A DNA stretch of 64,000 nt, from NCBI GenBank assembly GCA_963780635.1, contig CAWACW010000018.1, positions 124,001 to 188,000 on the forward strand, in the 5' to 3' direction. Within the stretch, counting starts at the first letter, position 1. Each line of letters starts with the position of its first letter. Positions 1-9,500 of the stretch are shown here, piece after piece. The notes below the pieces were generated by a model that was not told the DNA's origin, did not search any database, and saw nothing but the letters and a program-made list of their open reading frames with translations. Source of the stretch: DATEPR01 sp963780635 (lineage in GTDB: Bacteria > Actinomycetota > Actinomycetes > Mycobacteriales > Pseudonocardiaceae). Made by a program: the position numbers and the translations under genes.

Positions 1-1110
1 CAGCGGCCGGAACGTGTCCACCATGACGGCGGTCTCGTCGAAGTAGTCGACGCCCAGCGATGCTGCCACAGCGCCGGGCTGCGGGCCGTGTGTGAACCCG
101 GACGGGTGTAGCGACAGCGAGCCGATGCCGATCCCGGAGCCCTTGCGTGCCTCGTAGTCCCCGCGCACGTAGAACAGCAGCTCGTCGGAGTCGACGTTCG
201 CGTGGTTGTAGGGCACCGGCACGGACAGCGGGTGGTAGTCGACCTTGCGCGGGCAGAACGAGCACACCACGAAGTTCGGGCCCTCGAACGTCTGGTGCAC
301 CGGCGGCGGCTGGTGCACACGGCCGGTGATCGGCTCGAAGTCGGCGATGTTGAACGCCCACGGATACAGGCAGCCGTCCCAGCCGACTACGTCGAACGGG
401 TGGTTGGCGTACGTGTAGCGGGTCACGCCCGCCCGGTGCCGCACGTAGACGTCGACGTCGGTGTCCTCGACCAGCAGCGGCTCGACCGGCCCACGCTGGT
501 CGCGCTCGCAGTAGGGCGAGTGCTCCAGGAACTGGCCCTTCGTGGCCAGGTACCGCTTGGGCGGCCCGATGTGCCCGGTCGCCTCCAGCACCAGCAGGCG
601 GAGTGGGTCCTCGCCCGCGGGCACCACCCGGTAGGTGCACGAGGCCGGCAGCACCACGTAGTCGCCATCGCCGACCGCCAGCGCGCCGTAGCTCGTCTGC
701 ACAGTGCCGCTGCCGCTCTGCACGTACAGCAGCTCGTCGCCTGCCGCGTTGCGGTACAGCGGACTGGGGCGGGTGGCCGCCACGAAGCTGATCGCCACGT
801 CCGGATTGCCGAACAGCAGCCGTCGTCCGCGCACCGCGTCCACGTCGGCGGGCGCGTCCCATTTCAGTTCCTGGCTGCGGAAGTGCCTCGGCTTGAGCGG
901 GTGGTTCGCGGTGGTCGCGCGGTCGGTGAACTCGTCGACGGCGACCGCGTCCACGATCGCCGTGGGCAGGTGGCGGTGGTAGAGCAGGGCCGAGTCGGAG
1001 GAGAAGCCCTCGACGCCCATCAGCTCTTCGGCGTAGAGGTTGCCGTCCGGATCGCGGAACTGCGTGTGGCGCTTTCGGGGGATCTCCCCGACGCTGCGGT
1101 AGTACGGCAT
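1..1110 (-). CDS. hmgA: Homogentisate 1,2-dioxygenase, 3' end cut off by the window
   Basis: This cupin-fold Fe(II) dioxygenase opens the ring of homogentisate to maleylacetoacetate in tyrosine/phenylalanine breakdown. The reverse-strand frame begins at the ATG at 1110 with a G-rich ribosome site just upstream and stays open for 370 codons to the window edge, so only the C-terminal tail is missing. The N-terminus MPYYRSVGEIPRKRHTQ is typical of the actinobacterial form. Near the C-terminus, PYNHANVDSDELLFYV and the following HPSGFTHGPQPG stretch match the region that carries the iron ligands in this family. The fumarylacetoacetase gene two genes away on the other strand supports the assignment. 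Expression is probably shared with the divergent genes through the palindromes at 1158-1208. Confidence 0.93.
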   Translation of the reverse strand, partial: MPYYRSVGEIPRKRHTQFRDPDGNLYAEELMGVEGFSSDSALLYHRHLPTAIVDAVAVDEFTDRATTANHPLKPRHFRSQELKWDAPADVDAVRGRRLLFGNPDVAISFVAATRPSPLYRNAAGDELLYVQSGSGTVQTSYGALAVGDGDYVVLPASCTYRVVPAGEDPLRLLVLEATGHIGPPKRYLATKGQFLEHSPYCERDQRGPVEPLLVEDTDVDVYVRHRAGVTRYTYANHPFDVVGWDGCLYPWAFNIADFEPITGRVHQPPPVHQTFEGPNFVVCSFCPRKVDYHPLSVPVPYNHANVDSDELLFYVRGDYEARKGSGIGIGSLSLHPSGFTHGPQPGAVAASLGVDYFDETAVMVDTFRPL

Positions 1111-1157
1111 GGCACCCCCCGGCGGGCCTCGCCGGCAACCGTTCGGCGTCCGGCAGG

Positions 1158-1173
1158 CGGACAGTTTTGTCCG
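1158..1173. promoter_or_regulatory. Palindrome in the hmgA divergent promoter region
   Basis: CGGACA-GTTT-TGTCCG is a perfect 6-bp inverted repeat with a 4-bp spacer, 48 bp upstream of the hmgA start. It is a plausible operator for the IclR-type regulator encoded at 3326. That link is an inference. Confidence 0.5.
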
Positions 1174-1178
1174 GCTGT

Positions 1179-1208
1179 TTGACACCGTTAGCGTGTCACC
1201 TGTGTCAA
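1179..1208. promoter_or_regulatory. Second inverted repeat overlapping the start of the rightward operon
   Basis: TTGACAC (1179-1185) and GTGTCAA (1202-1208) form a perfect 7-bp inverted repeat, with a third GTGTCA at 1193-1198 between them. The repeat covers the proposed GTG start at 1193. A protein bound here could block both directions of transcription. Confidence 0.45.
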
Positions 1209-2068
1209 GCGCTGTCGAGCTCCGTGCGCAAGGTCCATTCGGTGTTCCGCCCCTGTTGGCGCGGCTGGTTGACGACGCCGCGTTGTTCCCTCCGGGTAAG
1301 GCCGCGATGCCGGACGCGGTCCGCGAGCACCTGGCCGGACGTGCAGGTAGACGGGCCGGAGTGCTCGGTCATTTCCTGTGCACCGCGTCCCGGCTGCCTG
1401 AGTTGATCACTGAGTTGATCAAGGCGAAACCGGCCTCGCCGATCGGTCTGTCGCTGGTGGTCGACACCGGCCTGGGCGGCCTGCCGAAGGCGGTGTCCAT
1501 CGTCGAGTCGCGCACCGAGCTGCTCGTGCTGCGCATGGTGGAGATGCCGGCGCCATCGGACGTGGACGAGGTGTGGCTGGAGCGCGTGGACGAGTTCGTG
1601 CCAGAGGACTCGATCCGGGTGATCGAGCCGCGGCGCGGCGGTGCCGAATGGCTGGAGGGCGTGCGGCGGGTCGCCGACCGCGGCTACTGGCCCAAGCTGC
1701 GCTGCGGCGGCCAGTCGCTCGAAGCGTTCCCCAGCCTGCAGGAGGTGGCCGACTTCCTGGCCGTACTGGCCAGTTCCGGCGGCTCGTTCAAGGCCAGCTC
1801 CGGCCTGCACAACGCGGTCCGGCACACCGACCCGGACACCGGCTTCACCCATCACGGCTTCCTCAACCTGCTGGTTGCCACGGCCCGCGCGCTGGTCGGT
1901 GGCGACGTACTCGCGGCGCTGGCGTCCGAGGACGGTCCCGGGTTGGCGAAGGAGGCCGCCGAGCTGACCGACGACGCCGCCAGGGCGGTGCGCGGGGTGT
2001 TCGCCTCCTACGGTTCCGGCTCGCTCACCGAGCCCGTCGCCGACCTGGAGAAGCTGGGCCTGCTCTGA
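1193..2068 (+). CDS. Unknown protein of the homogentisate operon
   Basis: I do not recognise this 291-residue protein as a named enzyme. It has no signal peptide or membrane segment. It starts with a conserved-looking VPPLLARLVDDAALFPPG stretch and contains a late segment SSGGSFKASSGLHNAVRH followed by THHGFLNLL. The repeated acidic/hydrophobic alternation suggests a soluble alpha/beta fold. It is encoded between hmgA (divergent) and fahA (46 bp downstream, same strand), so a role linked to tyrosine catabolism is likely. That could be a maleylacetoacetate step or an accessory enzyme, since no isomerase gene is visible here. GTG 1193 is the most upstream reasonable start. GTG 1202 is equally possible, and frames further upstream would run through the palindromes. 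Confidence 0.75.
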   Translation: MSPVSSAVELRAQGPFGVPPLLARLVDDAALFPPGKAAMPDAVREHLAGRAGRRAGVLGHFLCTASRLPELITELIKAKPASPIGLSLVVDTGLGGLPKAVSIVESRTELLVLRMVEMPAPSDVDEVWLERVDEFVPEDSIRVIEPRRGGAEWLEGVRRVADRGYWPKLRCGGQSLEAFPSLQEVADFLAVLASSGGSFKASSGLHNAVRHTDPDTGFTHHGFLNLLVATARALVGGDVLAALASEDGPGLAKEAAELTDDAARAVRGVFASYGSGSLTEPVADLEKLGLL

Positions 2069-2111
2069 GCCGAGGAGCACGGAGCCAGGGAGCACTGAGC
2101 CGAGGGGTGCG
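2067..2111 (+). repeat. Three 15-bp imperfect tandem repeats carrying Shine-Dalgarno-like cores
   Basis: Three 15-bp units (2067, 2082, 2097), each opening with GAGCC and containing a purine-rich AGGAG, AGGGAG or GAGGGG core, fill the gap between the unknown gene and fahA. Only the third core is at ribosome-binding distance from the fahA ATG at 2115. Confidence 0.7.
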
Positions 2112-2114
2112 ACG

Positions 2115-3323
<1,209 letters not shown>

Positions 3324-3325
3324 CC

Positions 3326-4024
3326 GTGGTCGCGTCCCGCTCCGTCGGCGCCACCGGGCTCGGTCCGCTGGCCCGGCCGAGCACCCCGGCGCGATCGGGC
3401 AAGGAGAGCTCGCTGACCCTGGAGCGCGGGCTCGCGTTGTTGCAGGCCGTCGCCGACTGGGAGGGCGAGGCGCCCACGATCAGCGATCTCGCCGCCGCCG
3501 TCGGCGCGAGCCGGGCTGCCGTGTACCGGCTGCTGGTGCCGCTGGTGGAGCGCGGCCTGGTGCGGCGCGAGGGTTCCCGGGTGCGGCTCGGGCTGGGTCT
3601 GCTGGGGCTGGCAGGGCGGGTGCTGCCGCAGCTGCGGCTGCTGGCCACGCCGGTGTTGCGGTCGCTGGCCGAGGACGTCGGTGCCACAGCACACCTGACC
3701 GTCGCCGATGGTGACGTGGCGCAGGCGGTGGCCGTCGTCGAGCCGTCCTGGACGGCGTTCCACGTGGCCTACCGGGTGGGTGCCCGGCACCCGCTGGACA
3801 AGGGCGCGGCGGGCAGGGCGATCACCCTGGGCCGCGGCGGGCGGGCCTGGGTCGGCTCGGCGGGCGAACTGCAGGCCGGTGCGTTCGGCGTCGCCGCGCC
3901 GGTGCGCGGGGTGCCTGAGCTGCGGGCGAGCATCGGCGTGGTCGCGCTGGCCCGGCTCGACGACGCGACGGTCGGTCCCCGGGTGGTCGTCGCGGCCGCC
4001 GCGCTGGCCGCGGCGCTGGCCTGA
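3326..4024 (+). CDS. IclR-family transcriptional regulator
   Basis: This 232-residue protein has an N-terminal winged helix (about residues 30-90; SLTLERGLALLQAVADWEG, then SDLAAAVGASRAAVYRLL as the recognition helix). A C-terminal ligand-binding domain follows (about 100-230), with DVGATAHLTVADGD and a HPLDKGAAGRAI stretch typical of IclR. The GTG start at 3326 lies 2 bases after the fahA stop, so the gene ends the homogentisate operon. The likely ligand is homogentisate or another tyrosine catabolite, and the likely targets are the palindromes at 1158-1208. Both are inferred from position. The protein is slightly shorter than the usual 250-residue IclR. Confidence 0.88.
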   Translation: MVASRSVGATGLGPLARPSTPARSGKESSLTLERGLALLQAVADWEGEAPTISDLAAAVGASRAAVYRLLVPLVERGLVRREGSRVRLGLGLLGLAGRVLPQLRLLATPVLRSLAEDVGATAHLTVADGDVAQAVAVVEPSWTAFHVAYRVGARHPLDKGAAGRAITLGRGGRAWVGSAGELQAGAFGVAAPVRGVPELRASIGVVALARLDDATVGPRVVVAAAALAAALA

Positions 4025-4026
4025 AC

Positions 4027-4040
4027 AGGACCTACGTCCT
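4027..4040. promoter_or_regulatory. DosR/DevR-like box 1 upstream of cydA
   Basis: AGGAC-N4-GTCCT is a perfect 5-bp inverted repeat with the same architecture as the mycobacterial DosR consensus (GGGAC-N4-GTCCC). It starts 2 bases after the IclR stop codon and is centred about 66 bp before the cydA start. A DevR-like regulator is encoded at 11210-11836. Confidence 0.6.
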
Positions 4041-4049
4041 GGTCGTCTC

Positions 4050-4063
4050 AGGACCGACTTCCA
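4050..4063. promoter_or_regulatory. DosR/DevR-like box 2 (degenerate) upstream of cydA
   Basis: AGGAC-CGAC-TTCCA repeats box 1 with mismatches in the right arm. The two boxes are spaced 23 bp start to start, about two helical turns. The box ends where a -35 element would lie for the -10 at 4088. Confidence 0.5.
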
Positions 4064-4087
4064 GTGGTGGGGCACCGGTAGCGGGCC

Positions 4088-4093
4088 GACAAT
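4088..4093 (+). promoter_or_regulatory. Probable -10 element of the cyd operon (leaderless)
   Basis: GACAAT ends 6 bases before the cydA GTG at 4100. Transcription would then start on the start codon itself, giving a leaderless mRNA. No Shine-Dalgarno sequence precedes the GTG, which fits. Confidence 0.45.
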
Positions 4094-4099
4094 CACCGT

Positions 4100-5575
4100 G
4101 TGAACCTCCTCGACATCGCCAGATGGCAGTTCGGGATCACCACCGTCTACCACTTCCTGATGGTGCCGCTGACCATCGGACTGTCCATTGTGGTCGCCGC
4201 GATGCAGACCGCCTGGGTTCGCACCCGCGACCGCAAGTACCTCGCCATGACGAAGTTCTGGGGCAAGCTGCTCCTGATCAACTTCGCCATGGGTGTCGTC
4301 ACCGGCCTCGTCCAGGAGTTCCAGTTCGGCATGAACTGGAGTGCCTACTCGCGGTTCGTCGGTGACGTGTTCGGGCCGCCGCTGGCGATGGAGGGCCTGA
4401 TCGCGTTCTTCATCGAGTCCACCTTCCTGGGCCTGTGGATCTTCGGCTGGGACCGGCTGCCGCGCAAGGTGCACCTGGCGTGCGCGTGGGCGTTCTCGTT
4501 GGCCAGCATCGTGTCCGCGTACTTCATCCTGGCGGCCAACTCGTGGATGCAGCACCCGGTCGGTGTCACGATGGTGCACGGCAAGCCGGTGCTCGACTCG
4601 ATCGGCGCCGTGCTGAGCAACCCGACGCTGATGGCCGCCCTGCCGCACACGGTCGCGGGCTGCTTCGCGGTCGCCGCCACGTTCCTCGTCGGCATCTCGA
4701 TCTGGCAGCTGGCCCGCAAGCGCGAGGACGGCTACCGCCTGATGTGGCGCGGTTCGCTGAAGATCGGCGCGTGGATCGGCATCGTCGCGTTCGCCGCGCT
4801 GGCCTACACCGGCGACACGCAGGGCAAGCTGATGTTCCAGCAGCAGCCCATGAAGATGGCCGCCGCCGAGGCGCTGTGCCACACCGAGCAGCCGGCGAGC
4901 TTCTCCGTCCTCGCGTACGGGAACGTGTCCGATCCCAACTGCGAGAGCGTGAAGACCCTGGACATCCCCTACATCCTGTCGTTCCTGGCCACCGGGAACT
5001 TCACCGACAAGGTCGAGGGCGTGCAGGAGTTGATCCCGCAGTACCAGGCCAGGTACGGCACGAACTACCCGAACGACCCCGCGCTCGGCTCGCTGGCGGG
5101 CAAGCCGGTGAACTACGTGCCGAACCTGCCGGTGACCTACTGGGGCTTCCGCCTGATGATCGGGTTCGGCGCGCTGGCCGCGCTGGCCGCCGTCGGCGCG
5201 TTGTGGCTGATCCGGCGCGGGAGATTCCCCAGGAGCAGGTGGTTCCCGATCGCAGGCCTGCTCGCCATCGCCACGCCGTACCTGGCCAACGCGTTCGGCT
5301 GGATCTTCACCGAGATGGGCCGCCAGCCGTTCGTGGTCGCGCCCAACCCGACCGGGATCGACGGGGTCTGGCTCTACACCGCGCAGGCCGTCTCGTCGGG
5401 CGTCACCGTGGGTGAGGCGCTGACGTCGGTGATCACGCTGACCTCGGTGTACGCGGTGCTCGCGGTCATCGAGGTCTTCCTGATGGTCCGGTACGTCCGC
5501 GGCGGGGTCGCGCCCGTCATGCCGCCGGAATCGGCCGACAAGCCGGACGACGACGTGCTGTCGTTCGCCTACTGA
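4100..5575 (+). CDS. cydA: Cytochrome bd ubiquinol/menaquinol oxidase subunit I
   Basis: CydA is the haem-carrying, quinol-oxidising subunit of the high-affinity terminal oxidase in the plasma membrane. The 491-residue protein begins with LLDIARWQFGITTVYHF, holding the N-terminal haem-ligand histidine. It has about nine membrane segments, a short quinol loop and the conserved EMGRQPFVV block near residue 410. Length and short Q-loop match the actinobacterial form. The GTG at 4100 is the only start that keeps the conserved N-terminus. The gene heads an operon cydA-cydB-cydDC-devS with gaps of 10 bases or overlaps. Two DosR-like boxes upstream suggest induction under low oxygen or nitric oxide. 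Confidence 0.96.
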   Translation: MNLLDIARWQFGITTVYHFLMVPLTIGLSIVVAAMQTAWVRTRDRKYLAMTKFWGKLLLINFAMGVVTGLVQEFQFGMNWSAYSRFVGDVFGPPLAMEGLIAFFIESTFLGLWIFGWDRLPRKVHLACAWAFSLASIVSAYFILAANSWMQHPVGVTMVHGKPVLDSIGAVLSNPTLMAALPHTVAGCFAVAATFLVGISIWQLARKREDGYRLMWRGSLKIGAWIGIVAFAALAYTGDTQGKLMFQQQPMKMAAAEALCHTEQPASFSVLAYGNVSDPNCESVKTLDIPYILSFLATGNFTDKVEGVQELIPQYQARYGTNYPNDPALGSLAGKPVNYVPNLPVTYWGFRLMIGFGALAALAAVGALWLIRRGRFPRSRWFPIAGLLAIATPYLANAFGWIFTEMGRQPFVVAPNPTGIDGVWLYTAQAVSSGVTVGEALTSVITLTSVYAVLAVIEVFLMVRYVRGGVAPVMPPESADKPDDDVLSFAY

Positions 5576-5585
5576 GGAGTCCGCT

Positions 5586-6593
5586 GTGGTGCTGCCGATC
5601 TTCTGGTTCAGCGTGGTGGCCCTGTTCTGGGTGGGCTACTTGTTCCTGGAAGGCTTCGACTTCGGTGTCGCGATGCTGCTGCCGATCCTGGGCCGCGACG
5701 AGACCGACCGCCGAGTCATGATCAACACGATCGGCCCGGTCTGGGACGGCAACGAGGTGTGGCTGGTCGTCGCGGCCGGTGCCACCTTCGCCGCGTTCCC
5801 GGCCTGGTACGCCGACCTGTTCAGCGGCGCGTACCTGCCGCTGCTGTTGCTGCTGGTCGCGTTGATCGGGCGCGGGGTCGCGTTCGAGTACCGCGGCAAG
5901 GTCGACTCGCCCGCCTGGCATCGCGGCTGGGACACGGTGTCCTGCGCGGCGTCCTGGATCGCGACGCTCGCCGTCGGGTTCGTGCTCGCCACCACCGTGT
6001 TCGGGCTGCCGCTGGACGCGGTGGGCAACCGCGTCGGCTCGCCGTTCGTGATGTTCCGCTGGGACACCGCGCTGGGCGCGCTCGCCGTGGCCGGGTTCGC
6101 GCTGCTGCACGGCTCGGCGTTCCTGATGCTGAAGACCGAGGGCGACATCCGCGAGCGGGCGCGCCGGTTCGGTCTGCGGATCGCGCCCTGCACCGCCGCG
6201 GTGATCATCGCGCTGCTGCTGGTGGCGCAACTGCGGCAGGGCCACTCGTGGACGTGGGTGCCGCTCGCGGTGGGCGTGGTCGCGGTGGTCGGTGCGGTGA
6301 CGCGGATGCGCGCGGGCCGGGACGGGCAGGCGTTCGCGGCGCTCGGTGTCGCGATCGTCGCCGTCGGCGTCACGCTGTTCGGCGCTCTCTATCCGGATGT
6401 CCTGCCGTCTACTGTGGACGCAGCGCATTCGCTGACCGTGCAGGGGGCCGCGTCGGCGAGCTACACGCTCACGGTGATGACCTGGGTCGCCGCGTTCGGC
6501 GCGCCCGCCGTGCTGATCTACCAGGGCTGGACGTACTGGGTGTTCCGCAAGCGGATCGGCACCCGGCACATCCCTGCGGTGCACTCGTCGTGA
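5586..6593 (+). CDS. cydB: Cytochrome bd oxidase subunit II
   Basis: CydB is the integral-membrane partner of CydA. The protein has 335 residues, the usual CydB length, and starts with a hydrophobic stretch containing FWFSVVALFWVGYLFLEGFDFGV, split here only for description. It continues with DETDRRVMINTIGPVWDGNEVWL, the family signature loop (residues about 37-60), and alternates eight or nine membrane helices. The GTG at 5586 follows GAGGAGT by a normal spacing and lies 10 bases after cydA. The last codons overlap the start of the transporter gene by four bases, so the two are translationally coupled. Confidence 0.95.
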   Translation: MVLPIFWFSVVALFWVGYLFLEGFDFGVAMLLPILGRDETDRRVMINTIGPVWDGNEVWLVVAAGATFAAFPAWYADLFSGAYLPLLLLLVALIGRGVAFEYRGKVDSPAWHRGWDTVSCAASWIATLAVGFVLATTVFGLPLDAVGNRVGSPFVMFRWDTALGALAVAGFALLHGSAFLMLKTEGDIRERARRFGLRIAPCTAAVIIALLLVAQLRQGHSWTWVPLAVGVVAVVGAVTRMRAGRDGQAFAALGVAIVAVGVTLFGALYPDVLPSTVDAAHSLTVQGAASASYTLTVMTWVAAFGAPAVLIYQGWTYWVFRKRIGTRHIPAVHSS

Positions 6594-9500
6594 AGGGGCC
6601 ACTGGGTGCGCTGCCGTCACTCTCGCCGACCGCGCGGCGAGCACTGGTCCGGTGCGTGCTGCTCGCGGTCGTCAACGCGGTCGCGCTGGCCGCCGCCGCG
6701 TGGGGACTGTCCCGGGCGCTGGCCGCGATCGTCGCCGGCACACCGGTCGGCGACCACCTGGCCGTGTTCGCCGCCGCCGTGCTGGTCCGGGCGCTGGCAG
6801 GGTGGGCGAGCCAGACCGTCGCGGCCCGTGCGGCCGTGGGCGCCAAGGAGGAGCTGCGCGCGCACCTGCTGGACGCGGCCGTCCGCAACGGTCCGGAGTG
6901 GATCGACGAACGGCACCCAGCCGAGCTGACCGCCCTGGCCACCACCGGCCTGGACGCGCTGGACGACTACTTCACCCGGTTCCTGCCCGCTCTCGTCGGC
7001 GCGGCCGTCACCGTGCCGATCGTCGGGCTGGTCATCCTGGTCGCCGACTGGCAGTCCGCGGTGCTGATCCTCGTCACGCTGCCGCTGATCCCGCTGTTCG
7101 CCGCGCTGATCGGCCGCTACACGCAGGGCAGGGTGGCCGCGGCCGCCGACGCGAGCGCCCGGCTCGCCGCGCACCTGCTGGAACTGCTGCGCGCGCTGCC
7201 GGTGCTCACCGCGTTCGGCCGTGCCGCCGCGCAGTCGGCCGCCGTGGCCGCCGAGTCCGAGCGGCACCGCCGCGCCACCCGTGCCACCCTGCGGGTCGCG
7301 TTCCTGTCCGCGTTCGCCCTGGATCTGATCGCCACCCTCTCCGTGGCCCTGGTCGCCGTCGACATCGGGCTGCGACTGCTGGCCGCCGACCTCGGTCTGG
7401 GCACCGCGCTGCTGGTGCTGATCCTCGCCCCCGAGTGCTACCTGCCGCTGCGTGCGGCCGGTGCCGCGTACCACGCCAGCGAGGACGGGCTGGAAGCAGT
7501 GCGCAGGGTGGCCACCATCGTTGGTGCCGAAGAACATCCGGTCCCGAAAGGGGTGCGGCCGGATGCTCTTCGGCACCAGCTCGACATCACCGGACTGCGG
7601 GTGCGCAGGCGGGCCGGTGACGCGCCGGACGGGCTGACCGCGCTCGTCCGGCCGGGCACCGTCAGCAGGCTCGACGCGCCCAGCGGCGCCGGCAAGTCCA
7701 CCACGTTCGCGGTGCTGCTCGGTTTCATACCGCCCACCGATGGCGCGGTGCGCGTCGACGGCGTCGATCTGGCCGATCTCGATCTCGCCGAATGGCGGCG
7801 CCAGGTGGCGTGGGTGCCGCAGCGGCCCCGGTTCACCGCGGCCACGGTGCTCGACGAACTGCGGCTGGCCGTGTCCGACAGCCACGAGCCGACCGCAGCC
7901 GAGCTGGTCGCGGTGGCCGGGCCGCTGGCCGACCGTGAGGTGGACACGCTGTCCTCGGGCGAGCGGCAGCGGCTCGCGCTGGCCAGGGCGCTGCTGCGGC
8001 TGCGGCACGGGGCCTGGCTGATGTTGCTGGACGAGCCGACCGCGCACCTGGACCGGGCCGCCGCCGTCGAGGTGACGGCCGCGATCGAGGCGGCCGCCGC
8101 CGCGGGCGCGGCCGTCCTGCTGGCCACCCACACCGGACTTCAGCACGCCGTGCCCGCGCCGGTCGAGGCGGAGCCTGCGGTGGTTCCGTTGGTGCGGCAG
8201 GCATTGCACGGCGCGGCGCCGTTGCGCCGGCTGGTGGACCGGCGGTTGCTCTGTGGCGCGCTGCTGGGAGCGCTGGCGTTGGGTTCGGCCGTCGCGCTGA
8301 CCGGGACGGCCGCGTGGCTGATCAGCCGCGCGGCAGGGCACCCGTCGATCGTGGTGCTGACCGTGGCGATCATCGGGGTGCGCGCCTTCGGCCTGGCGAA
8401 GGGCGCGCTGCGGTACGCCGAGCGGCTGGTGTCGCACGACGCGGCGTTCCGGCTCGCCGGCCGGCTGCGGGTCCGGCTGTGGGACGCGCTGGTGCGGCTG
8501 GGGCCTGCCCGCACCGCCGACCTGCGGCGCACCGACGGCGTGCGGCGGCTGGTGGCCGACGTCGACACCGTGCGCGATCTCGTGCCCCGCGTGCTGACCC
8601 CACCGCTGGTCGCGGTGCTGGTCTGCGCGGGGGCGGTGGCGATGCAGACCGTGTTGCTGCCCGGCGCCGGTGTCGCGCTGTGCGTCGGCCTGCTGGTGGC
8701 GGGCCTGGCCGGGCCCGTGCTCGGCCTCGTCGCGGAACGGCGCGCCACGCTGGCGCTGGCCGACGGTCGGCGTTCGGTCGCGGCCGGGGTGCTCGGGCTG
8801 CTGGACGCGGCCGCCGACCTGCTCGCGACCGGCGCGCACCGGGTCCGGCGCGCCGAGCTGGCCGCCGCCGACGCCGAACTGGCCCAGACCGCGCGCCGCC
8901 AGGCGTGGGGTGCGGGCGTCGCTTCCGGCGTCGCGATCGCGGGCCTCGGCGGTGCCGCGCTGGCCAGCACGTGGCTCGCGATCGGCCGGGTGAACCCGGT
9001 GCTGGTGGCGGTGCTGGCGTTGGTGCCGCTGGCGCTGGCCGAGACGGTCGACGGCCTGGCCCCCGCACTGCGGCAACTCGATCCGCTGCGGGCCGCCTAC
9101 GGCAGGGTGATCGCACCGGAGACCGTGCCGGTGCCGCAATCATCCACTGTGGATGGTCCGGTCGATCTCGCGGGCGTGTCGGTCTCGTGGCCGGGTGCCG
9201 CCGCGCCGACGCTGCGGGACGTGGACCTGCGCGTGGCAGCGGGCACCGAGGTCGCCGTGGTGGGGCCGTCCGGTGCCGGCAAGTCGACGCTGTTGGCTCT
9301 GCTACTGGGTTTCCTGCCGCCCACCGGCGGTGTCGCGCGGTTGCCGCGCAGGGTGGCGTGGTGCCCACCGGAGCCGTTCCTGGCCGCGACGACGGTCCGG
9401 GAGAACCTGCGCCTCGGCGACCCGACGGCCGACGACGACACGCTGCGGGCGGCGCTGGGCGTGGTGGCGCTGGCGCACTGGGAACTGGACACCAAGCTCG

